In this document: one piece after another, positions 49,849-59,348 of the stretch
How positions within the stretch are numbered: the first letter of the stretch is position 1
Layout: the number at the start of each line of letters is the position of its first letter
NCBI RefSeq assembly: GCF_000313135.1
Contig: NW_004457654.1
Location: forward strand, 1,254,730 to 1,318,729
Source: Acanthamoeba castellanii str. Neff
Lineage: Eukaryota > Discosea > Longamoebia > Acanthamoebidae
DNA length: 64,000 nt
Direction of reading: 5' to 3'
The notes under the pieces: model-generated
What the model was told of the DNA's origin: nothing
Seen by the model: only the letters and a program-made list of their open reading frames with translations
Database searches by the model: none
Translations under genes and position numbers: made by a program

Positions 49849-51416
49849 TCAGAGCCTGCTGTGGCTCTCTTCGGAGAGGTCGTCTTTCTTCTGCCCGTTG
49901 GGCTGATGTCGTTGTCGTTGTTGAGGCTGCTGGTGGTGGTGGTGATGGTGGTGGTGCTCGGCGGCATCGTCGCTCTCCAGTGGCTGCTCCCGCGCCGCCT
50001 CGAGGTCGGCGAGTCGGGCCTGCACCCAGGCCACGCAGATGTCGGCCAGCACGTCCTCGTCGTCGAACCAGAAGTGGTCCATCCCGCGCACCACGACCGT
50101 CGTCTGGGTCCGGTCCCGGAAGTACTCCGCCGTGTACGGGTTCGATTCCCCCAACGACTGCTCCTCCGCCTTCTTCCGCTTCGTGAAGTCCTCCTCCTCC
50201 GCCAGGCCCATCAGCGCCAACGGCTTCACACTGTCCTTGAAGATTAGCCTCCGTGTGTCGTGTGTGTCGTTGGTCGTGTCGTGTCGTGTCGTGTCGTGTG
50301 TCATGCGTGTTGCGTGTGTCGTGGGTACCTCTGTCGGAACCGAGAGACGGAGGTGAAGTTGTCCTCGGTGCCGATCACCCAGAGGCAGGGCTTCTCCGTC
50401 TTGGCCAGGTTCAGGAGGTGGCCCATCAATATCCACGTCAACACGCCGAAGGGATACGACACCGCTATGCACCCCTGCGCGTGCCCAGCCATCACCACCA
50501 TCACCATCATCAGCTCAACCGCAGAAGGCAGGCGAAGAAGAAGAAGAAGAAGGTCTGAGAGGAGTTGATGTGGTTGGTACCTTGATAATATCCACATCAT
50601 TTACAACGGAGCAGCCGATGGCCGAACCGTAGGAGTACCCGACCAGGTACACCGCCTCCACGCCGCACTCGGACTGCAAATATCTACAGACGGCCACCAC
50701 GTCTTCCCTCTCCCCGCTCCCTGTGTCATTTTTTTGCACCAGCCGCACGACACGACACACGACACACACGCACCAACACCGCACGACGCGAAGATCGTCA
50801 GCGCAGTTGTGGAGGTGAGAGCAACAGGGAGCCACAACGGTTGCGGCGTGAAGGCGGAGTAGAGGAAGATGTAGAAGAGGAGGAGGAGGGAAGAAGAGCA
50901 CCTCTCCAGGTCTTGCTGCCGGTGGAGCGGCCCGTGCCTCTAAAGTTGAACCGCACCACACAGAAGCCCTCCTGTGCGAAACTACAACAATAAAAAAAAT
51001 ACACAAATAAATAAACGAGCAAATACAATCTAAAGAATAATAATTTATATATAATTGAAAGTAGAGACGAACCGCTTGAAGAGGGAGACCACTACGTTGT
51101 TGTGCATGTTGCCGCCCAGCATGGGATGCGGATGGGTGATCACTATGCCCACCTTCGCATTCCTGATTCGACGCGCCTCGGCGCTGTTGCTGTTGCTGTG
51201 ATAATAGTACGCTTCTCGCCCCTCCCCGCCTTCTCGTCCGGCCTCATCAGCAGCAGAAGATGAGGATGATGTGTGGTTCTTGTTGGGCGGTGGTAGCTTG
51301 GGCTTGGCGAGGGAGGCCTCAAGGTGGACCTTGTCCGACACATCGATGGTGACCGATCGGCGCACTGTCGACGCCGGTGCGGCCTCCCTCTTCTCCTCCT
51401 GCCCTTCCCAGTCCAT
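49849..51416 (-). CDS. Alpha/beta hydrolase, active-site motifs intact, His/Gln-rich C-terminus
   Basis: Resembles the HPHPxxGGxMxNxVV group of small hydrolases (COG2945-like, widespread in bacteria and plants). The N-terminus carries a Ser/Glu/Gly-rich insert. The fold then starts IVITHPHPMLGGNMHNNVVV and VRFNFRGTGRSTGSKTW. The nucleophile elbow is VYLVGYSYGSAIG, the acid lies in CLWVIGTEDNFTS, and the His in VVRGMDHFWFDDED, so the Ser-Asp-His triad is complete. After ADICVAWVQARLADLEA comes a tail with eight consecutive His and Gln-rich stretches, ending DDLSEESHSRL at TGA 49849. Substrate unknown. Its place beside tryptophan-degrading enzymes is suggestive, but it lacks the HGGYW signature of kynurenine formamidase. 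Confidence 0.82.
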
Positions 51417-51639
51417 AGTTCGCGGCCCTGGCGCACAGTTCGATTAATTGTTCGATTTGATAGATTTGTAAAAGAAGAAGCAAAAAAGAAATCGGACAAT
51501 TTGCTAATCAATCGGAAACGCCGCGAAAAATCGTCCAGTGAAAATGACGAATGAAAAGAAAAAGAAATCCTCCTCCTCTCGTATTACATCAGATCAACGA
51601 AGCCGGAGCGCAACCCCCCTTTTGAGACCTAATCAACTC
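51417..51639. promoter_or_regulatory. Divergent promoter region between the hydrolase and kynureninase
   Basis: About 220 bases, A-rich near the kynureninase start. An open frame from ATG 51538 could extend kynureninase by 34 residues (basic, Ser/Lys-rich). It is treated here as 5' leader because the shorter start gives the usual protein length. Confidence 0.45.
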
Positions 51640-53657
51640 ATGGGTACGAAAGAACTACTCTTCTCGCCTTTTGGTTTGCATTCAATGATCGTAATACGAT
51701 TTAATCTTAGTTTTAAAATTTGTGTAGAGGCGACACAGCACGTGCAGCAGGCCGGGGCGGAGGAGGTGGACCCGCACAAGGCGCTGAAGGCGGTATCCGC
51801 CGAGCTCGGCGGTCTCCCGCTGAGCGACGCCGCGCTGGCGACCGAGCTCGACCGCCGCGACCCCCTGGCCGCCATGCGCGACCGCTTCCTCTTCCCGCTG
51901 GCCCGCGCCGACGACCCCGCCTCCGGCCCCGCCCTCTACTTCTGCGGCAACTCGCTGGGCCTCCAGCCCGCCCGCGCCCGCCGCTACGTCCTCTACGAGC
52001 TCGACGAGTGGCACAAGCGCGGCGTCGAGGGCCACTTCCTCCACTCCCCACTCACCACGGCTGATGATGACGTGGCAGAGGGGAAGAAGGTGGAGCCGTG
52101 GCTGACGACCGACGAGAACGTGCACGCGCGTGCGGCGGGGCTGGTGGGCGCGCTGCCGCTCGAGGTGGCGATCATGAACGGGCTGACGGTCAACCTGCAC
52201 CTCATGATGGTCCCCTTCTACCGCCCGACGGCCCAGCGCCACAAGATCCTCATCGAGGGCCGCTCCTTCCCCTCCGACTGGGTACCCAACCCCAGCCAGC
52301 CCGCTCGCATTCCTCGCATTCCTGCACTCATGTGTCGTGTCGTGTCGTGTCGTGTCGTGTCGTGTCGTGTCGTGTCGTGTCGTGTCGTGTCGTGTCGTGT
52401 CGTGTCGTGTCGTGTCGTGTCGTGTCGTGTCGTGTCGTGTCGTGCCGTGCCGTGCCGTGCCGTCTATAGTATGCGGTGGAGACGCAGATCAGGTTCCACG
52501 GCTACGAGCCGAGCACGTCGCTGATTCAGCTGTACCCGCGCGAGGGGGAGACCACGCTGCGCACGGAGGACATCATCGCCACCATCGAGAAGGAGGGCGA
52601 CAGCATCGCCCTCGTCCTGCTCAGCGGCGTCCAGTACTACACCGGTACGTACGCCCATCGCTCACCGTGGCCCCGCCATCGTTGGTTCGCTCGCTCACCG
52701 TGCGCCGTGCGTGTCGTGTCGTGTGTCGTGCGTGTCGTGTCGTATGCCGTGTGTGTCGTGGCAGGTCAATTCTTTGAGATCGAGAAGATCACGGCCGCGG
52801 GCCACAGCAAAGGCTGCGTCGTGGGGTGGGATCTCGCCCACGCCGTCGGCAACGTCGTTCTCAAGCTCCACGAATGGGGCGTCGATTGGGCCTGCTGGTG
52901 CAGCTACAAATACCTCAACTCCGGGTGCGTGTGTGTTGCGTGTCGCGCCGCGCGCGTGTCGTGTCGTGTGTTGTGTTGCGGCTCACCGTGAGTTTGAATC
53001 AAATGTTTAGGCCCGGAGGCATTGCGGGCGTGTTTGTGCACGAGAGGCACGCGCACCGGAAGGACCTGCACCGGTTCGGCGGCTGGTGGGGCCACACCAT
53101 CAAGACCCGGTTCGACATGAACCAGCCCTTCGACCCCGAGGTGCCCCCTCGTGTGTGTGTGCGTGCGTGCGTGTGTGTGTGCGTGCGTGTGTGTGCGCGC
53201 GCGCGTTGGGCTGACGATTGACCGATTCACACTACCATCACCGCAGCCGGGCGCGTTCGGTTTCCGGCTGTCGAACCCCCCGGTGCTGCAGTGCGCGACG
53301 CTGTTCGCGAGCCTGGAGGTGTTCGAGGAGGCGGGCGGCATGGAGAAGCTGCGCGCCAAGTCGGTGCTGCTGACGGCCTACCTGGAGATGCTGCTCCTGG
53401 AGAAGCTGGCGGCGGACATCCACATTTTCACGCCCCGCGAGGTGGCGCAGCGCGGCTGTCAGCTGTCGGTCAAGTTCTCGGTGGCGGTGGAGCGCGTCCA
53501 CGAGAAGCTCGCGCAGAAGGGCGTCATCGTCGACGTGCGAAAGCCCGACGTCATCCGCATCGCGCCGGCGCCCCTCTACAACTCCTTCTCCGACGTCCTG
53601 CGCTTCGTCACCCTCCTCGCCCAGGCCATCGGCGAGTGCAAGGCCGAGTCCTCGTGA
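51640..53657 (+). CDS. KYNU: Kynureninase
   Basis: PLP enzyme that splits 3-hydroxykynurenine (or kynurenine) into 3-hydroxyanthranilate (or anthranilate) and alanine in tryptophan degradation. The model has a 4-base first exon (ATG G) joined over an 84-base intron (51644-51727) to [20 protein letters not shown]. Landmarks: [103 protein letters not shown], the PLP-Lys in [40 protein letters not shown], and [17 protein letters not shown]. It ends GECKAESS at TGA. About 475 residues result, typical for the family. An intron carries the longest pentamer array of the window. Start 51538 (intron read through in frame) is the alternative. Confidence 0.94.
52331..52463. repeat. 5-bp tandem repeat (GTCGT), over 20 copies, intronic
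   Basis: Nearly perfect GTCGT array that changes to GCCGT in the last few copies next to the acceptor. It occupies most of a kynureninase intron. Confidence 0.95.
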
Positions 53658-54200
53658 TGAGTTGTTTGCTCTGAGCTTCTGAACTCTTGCCACCATCAAC
53701 GCATTCTCACAGACATGTCATCATTGTGTCCTGATTGTTGAGGTGTTTGTGGCTTGTTTGTCAATTGAATTGGAACTGGAGAAGAAGAAGAGAATGGGCT
53801 CAGCTATCTGTGCCAACATTCAGACAGACCAGCATCGAACGCGCGGACTCGACAAGCTGCGGGCGCATTGGCCTGAAGACCGCAACACCTCACACAGCAG
53901 GCAAGGCCCGGAGAACGACACCGAACACGTCTGGAGACGAATGGCGTATCCTCATGGCCCATTAGCAGTAATATATACTGATGTTGCAGTCTAAGGTTTA
54001 ACAAAGACAAGTTTTCATCTTCCTCTTCCGCGCGTCTTGTAGGTCGGCCGTTTGGTCCCCGCTTGTGGTTCGGCCAAAAGACCTTCACTTTCTCGGCTTC
54101 TCGTTTCTTTCTCGCTTCTTCCAGGCCTGGTCCGGGGCGGTGAGCTCGATTCATTTCGTCGGAGCCGAGTTGGTGGTGGCCGCTACCTTCGCGCTCAGGC
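53658..54200. other. Convergent intergenic region between kynureninase and ALDH8A1
   Basis: About 540 bases with no recognised gene. Small frames exist on both strands, including a Lys/Arg-rich one on the minus strand at about 54154-53990 (EEARKKREAEKVKVFWPNHK). I could not link these to a family, and the simplest reading is long 3' untranslated sequence. Confidence 0.45.
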
Positions 54201-56338
54201 TCAGAGCGCGATGCAGATAGTCTTCTGCTCGGTGTAGAAATCGATCGAGTGGTCGCCGCCCTCTCGCCCGATGCCGCTGTGCTTCATGCCGCCGAAGGGC
54301 ACTCGCAGGTCACGCTGTGGTATCACGTCACGCCCGCGGTGAAGATGACGACGGCCGCGTTAGTGTGTGGAGCGAAGCCGATGCGATGGAAACACAAATA
54401 AATGACGGAAGTGGAGGCATGCCTTGAGCCAGGTGTTCACCCAGACGGTGCCGCTCTTGATCTCCTGCGCGACCCTGTGGGCGCGCTTGAGGTTCTCCGT
54501 CCAGACGCTCGAGGCCAGACCGTACTCGACGCTGTTGGCCATCTCGATGGCCTCCTCCTCAGTCTCGAACGGCGTCACAGTGACCTGCACAGCGCCCCAC
54601 CCGCTTGTGTGAGATCACCGCCGCCGCCGCATAGAAGGCAGTCTAGCCCCAGTCGAGCGCAGGGTACGCACCACCGGGCCGAAGATCTCCTCCTGCTGGA
54701 CTCGGCTGGTGTAGGGGATGTTGGTGATGATGGTCGGGTTGAGCCAGTAGCCTGCGTCGCAGCCGCCGCACAACCATCAACATTTTGGAGTTGGTTGGCG
54801 CGCGTTGCGTTGTGGTAAGTTTTCCGAATTGCGCGCCGCGTACCCTTGGACAGCTCATCGGGCAGCTGGGGCTTGTCGCCTCCGAGCGCGATGGAGCCAC
54901 CCTCCTCCCGCGCGAGGTCGATGTAGTAGTTCACCTTGGCCAGATGCTCCTGGCTGACGAGCGCTCCCATGGTCGAGCTCGGGTCCTTGGGGTCGCCCAC
55001 CTGCACATTCATTTTGGACACATAGTGAGCCTCTGCGACCACACACACACACACACACACACCACACACACACACACACAAGGTTGTGTACCTTGATCTG
55101 TTTGGCAGCTTCGACGAACTGCTGGACGAACTTGTCGTAGATGCCCTTCTGCACGAAGATGCGCGAGCCGCACAGGCAGATCTCGCCCTGATTGGCAAAG
55201 CTGGACCGCACGCTAGAGTGGAAGAGCCCGACGACGTTAACACACAACACAACACAAAAGACACAACGGAAGTGAAAGCGCTTGCGGTGCGGTACCTGGT
55301 GGGCACGGCCTGGGTGAGGTCGGCATCGTCGAAGATGATGTTGGGATTCTTGCCGCCGAGCTCCAGGCCGAGCTTCTTGTACTGCGGGGCGGAGTCGGTG
55401 ATGATGTGCTGCGCCGTCTTGGTGCCGCCAGTGAAGGAGATCAGGGGCACGTCCTTGTGCCTCACCAGCGCCGCGCCAGCCGTCGGTCCTGCGCATCGTA
55501 TGTGGGTGTGCGTGTGCGTGTGCGTTCGAGTTGAGTTGAGTGCAGCGCAAGCCAACATTGTAGAGCTGAGCGCTCGGCAGACGCACCTCGACCGAAGACC
55601 ATGTTGACGACGCCCTTGGGCAGGCCGGCCTTCTCGAACAGGCGGCACATCATCCAGGCCGTGAGCGAGGTCATCTCCGAGGGCTTGGCCACGACCGTGT
55701 TGCCGACGGCGATGGCGGGCGCCACCTTCCACGTGAGGAGGTAGAGGGGGAGATTCCTGAAAAGCGATCGGTCTCAAGATGAGTCAAGATGAAGGGGCAC
55801 AAGCCTTGCAGGGAGGAGTGGATGCGAACCAGGGAGAGATGAGACCGGCCACGCCGATGGGGCTCCTGATGGTGTAGTTGATGGCGCCCTCGATGGTGGT
55901 CGAGCTCTCCTCGTGATGGAGGATGGCCGAGGCGAAGAAACGGAAGTTGGCGACGGCACGAGGGATGTCCATCGTTCTGGCCAGCGCCACGGTCTTGCCA
56001 TTGTCCTTCGATTCGGCCTCAGCAAATTCTTCCAGATTTTCCTCGATCAAATCGGCGATCTTGTTGATGATCTTCGCTCGCTGCTCTGCCGAGGTGCGTG
56101 ACCACGCTGGGAAGGCCTGTGTGCGAGGCTTGTCGGCAAAGCAAAGCAGTGGATGGAAACAGGCAGTGGGGCAACAGCGCACCTTCTTGGCAGCCTCTAC
56201 CGCAGCATCGATATCTTCAGCATCCGAATCGGGCACCTGAAGGAAGGGCTCGCCCGTGGCCGGGTTGAAGCTCGGCACGAACTTGCCGTTCTGGGGGTCC
56301 ACGAACTGGCCATCAATAAAGTTCTGCAACTGTTGCAT
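54201..56338 (-). CDS. ALDH8A1: 2-aminomuconic semialdehyde dehydrogenase type (ALDH8A1)
   Basis: NAD-dependent aldehyde dehydrogenase. ALDH8A1 is now assigned to oxidation of 2-aminomuconic semialdehyde in the kynurenine pathway. The match is close along the whole length: LQNFIDGQFVDPQNG, FPAWSRTSAEQRAKIINKIA, ESKDNGKTVALARTMDIPRA, FRFFASAILHHEE, GVAGLISPW, NLPLYLLTWKVAPAIAVGNT, AKPSEMTSLTAWMMCRLFEK, LISFTGGTKTAQHI, catalytic Glu in LELGGKNPNIIFDDADL, catalytic Cys in SSFANQGEICLCGSRIFVQK, EEIFGPVV, EYGLASSVW, and the end PFGGMKHSGIGREGGDHSID. Start MQQLQNFIDG at 56338, TGA at 54201-54203. The distinctive ALARTMDIPRA and ANQGEICLC motifs favour ALDH8 over ALDH9, ALDH2 or betaine aldehyde dehydrogenase. 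It lies tail to tail with kynureninase. Confidence 0.93.
55038..55082. repeat. CA microsatellite, intronic
   Basis: (CA)n tract with one CC break in an intron of the ALDH8A1-type gene. Confidence 0.85.
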
Positions 56339-56442
56339 CGTTCGTGTCTCTTCTTCAACTCAAATGTATTGCTTGAACAACGTTGCAAAAGAAGAACCCA
56401 AAAAGAAATATAAGAGACCTCTTGAGCCACTTGTTGACGTCT

Positions 56443-59167
56443 TTACTTGCGTTTCTGTTGTTGCTGTTGCTTCTGCTGTTGCTGCTTCTTCTTCTGGTCG
56501 GGCAGGAGGGCGAGGGGATCGAGCCACTGGGCGAGCCGCTCGCGCTTCCCCGGGTTCGTCTTGCTGAAGTACGGCATCACCTCGCTCAGGCTGACCTGCT
56601 TCGTGTTGGCCAGATCGATCGCCTCGGCGTACACCTTCTCTCCTGTGCGTAGTTGTAAGCACCATGATGCATGCTAACATGGAGAAACACACACACACAC
56701 ACAACACACACACACACGTAGAAGTAGAAGAAGGCGAACCTTTCTTCAGAAGGCAAGTTACGCGGCCCCTGCGGCCACCGCGAGCCGTGCGGCCGACGCG
56801 ATGCAGATAGCCCGTGGCAGTCTCAGGGAAGTCAAATAGCACGACGTGATCCACCTGCCATCCGGCCAGCCCGTCAGACGATCGAGCGATTGGGGGGAAG
56901 GCTGCGTGCGCGCGTGCGTGCGGCACAGATAGGGCGCAGTACCGCAGTGGTGTCCAGCCCACGCGAGGCGATGTCCGTACACACCAGGATCGGGCACTCG
57001 CCCGACGCGAACTGTTCGAAGTACTCGGCTCTCCGCTTGGGCAGAATCCCTATATTGCGCAAAGAAGGGTCATGAGCGGACAGCCGGGTGTAATGATGCC
57101 TCGACGTTGCGCGATTGGAAAAGACTGCGAAGCGAATGCGGTGTGCGCATGGCGGAGGTGCGTCGACGCACCTGAGTGCATGCAGGACGCGTTGAATCCT
57201 TGCTCTGTGAGGAAGTGGTGCGTGGATCGCGCCGATTGCATGTCGTTACAGAACACAATCGTCCGGCCACCTCCGCTCTTGCTTCCCAGCAGAACCTTCA
57301 GCAACGGCTCTGGAGTTGAGCAGATGTGCGGTGGTGCGTGTGCGTGTGCCATAGAGAGAGAGAGAGAGAAGGGCGTTAGTTGGCCACAAGTAAAAGTCGA
57401 GTGCAAAGGCCGGCGTACCGTGTTTGTCGTTCGTCGTAATGTTCACGTACTCGTGCTTCAACCTGGGGAGTGGGCGGTGGAGACCGCTCGTGGCGACGAG
57501 GGTCGCAGTCTGCGAAGAGGAGGAAGCGACACCATCATGATGGATTGCACGGTCGTGAGTCCACCAGAAGGGCCTGCCTGGACCACTGTTTCTGAAAGGT
57601 GTAGTAGGGCGTACCGGGAAGTGAGTGTTGATGGCGTCGGAGAGGTCGGCCGTGACAGTGGCGGTGACCACGATGGTCTGTGGCGGCCTGTCGCCCTTCT
57701 TTTCGATTCGCTTCCTCACAATCCCCAGCATTTTTTCCTTGTTGTGTGTGTGTGTGTGTGTGTGTGGTAAGACTCTGGAGAGCGAAAAAAGAGGGGTAGA
57801 CGGCTGCGTACAATGTCTTCCTTGAACGTTTTGTCGAACAGCGTATCGCCCTCATCGACAACGAGGTAGCGCAACTCAGAGAGGAATACTCGCTCTGGAC
57901 GAAAAAGGCGGCCATGAGGGCTGAAACTATTGCAGGCGCCGCCAGGGCTAGAAAGAGGGAAAGGGAAGAGGTAGTACCATCTTCAAAGTGCTGCAGGAAG
58001 CGGCCTGGAGTGGAGACGAGGATGTCCACGGGCGAGGCCAGAGACTCCTTCTGAATCTTGAGCTTCACGCCCGATGTGATGCCGGCTGAACGCAGTTTGA
58101 CGTGGCCCGATAGGCTCTTCACCACCGACTGCATTCCATCGCGCACACACCGCCGCACACGGTTCGAGTGAGTAAGATAGGGAGCACAAAAGGCGCTCGA
58201 TCTGCGCGACAGGAAGAGGCGGAGGAATATAGCACACACCAGCACTTGCTTGGACAGTTCGCGGTTGGGCAGGAGGATGAGACAGGGCGGCCTCCTGAGC
58301 TCGGTCTGCATGCCGGCCTTCTCGTCGGCGTGCAGGAGCTGAACCAGCGGCAGCAGATAGGCCAGCGTCTTGCCCGTGCCTGCACCATGTGCGATAAAAA
58401 AAGCTTAGCTTTGAATGACACACACGACACACGGCACACGGCACACGACACACGACACACGACACAAAGAAGGCAAGTGGACCGGTTTGTGAGGCGAGGA
58501 TGGTGTCCTTCCGCTTGAGCACTTCGGGGATGCCGTAGTACTGGATGTCGGTGAAGCCGCCGGGGAACTTCATCTCGTCGAAGGCCTGCTGCAGCTCGGG
58601 CGACAGGACCGCCAGCCTCCGGCGGTCCTCGCTCTCCTTCTGCTGTCCCTCGGGTGCCCTGCCCAGGGTCCTGCCCTTGTGCTCGGAGATGCCCTCGCCA
58701 CTCGCGTTGGGTGGTCGCTGCGGCGGCGTGTTGGCACGAGTGCGTGTACGCCCGCCAGCGGCACCAGCAGCAGCTCGGCTGGTTGGTGGCGTTGGTGGTC
58801 GAGGAGCGCGGCGAGGCGCAGGGGCATCGTGGGCCGCCCTCGGGGGAGTAGAAGATGATCGTGTACGCCCACTACTCCGGGAGGAAGATGAAGATGTGGA
58901 GGAGGAACGCGGCGGACCACTTCGTGGCTTCTTTGCTGACGGCGATGGCTTTGTTGCAAAGAATCTGATCTGATTCGGTTGTGCTGGCAAACTCCATGAC
59001 GCGCTCCAGATGAGCGGACTCCGGATTGAATGGCCGGCTTGCCAGCCTGATCGGGCCGTCCCCAACGGTAAGCACAAGCCTCTGCTCATCATGCTTCCAT
59101 CCCACCCCATCGCCCGGAAGCCCGCTGCAGGCTGCCCCGCACGCAGGTGGGTGCCCAGCCTCTGCAT
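56443..59167 (-). CDS. DEAD-box RNA helicase, mitochondrial (RH39/DDX28-like), with DEGD motif II
   Basis: ATP-dependent RNA helicase. The N-terminus ([36 protein letters not shown]) looks like a mitochondrial presequence, and a Ser/Arg/Pro-rich stretch follows. Core motifs: Q-region [20 protein letters not shown], motif [17 protein letters not shown], Ia [11 protein letters not shown], Ib [11 protein letters not shown], motif [17 protein letters not shown], motif [46 protein letters not shown], and [14 protein letters not shown]. Motif II is DEGD instead of DEAD and motif III is TAT instead of SAT, while the ATP-binding residues are kept. The C-terminus is Gln/Lys-rich ([18 protein letters not shown]). 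Organellar rRNA maturation, as for RH39 and DDX28, is the likely role but is inferred. Confidence 0.88.
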
Positions 59168-59348
59168 CTCTGAGTGGTTCGAAGAAATGATGAATTCGGA
59201 AAGAAAAACATTTTCTCTATCATTTTACGGATATTTCGGATTCCGCCCAATGTTGGGCATGTTGACCACAATAATATGAAGTTGTGTTGCGCGACTCAAG
59301 AGCCGATCTCAGCCAAGAGGGTGTGCGACGCTTCTGCCCGAGTAGCGC

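Noticed and set aside
50139..50149. GGTTCGATTCC resembling a tRNA T-loop
   Set aside because: It is part of a hydrolase exon (GESNPYTAEYF on the minus strand), and no cloverleaf can be drawn around it.
52337..52777. Frame with [10 protein letters not shown] periodicity
   Set aside because: It is a read-through of the GTCGT array in a kynureninase intron.
53735..53965. Small plus-strand frame between kynureninase and ALDH8A1
   Set aside because: It has no recognisable motif and sits where two 3' untranslated regions are expected.
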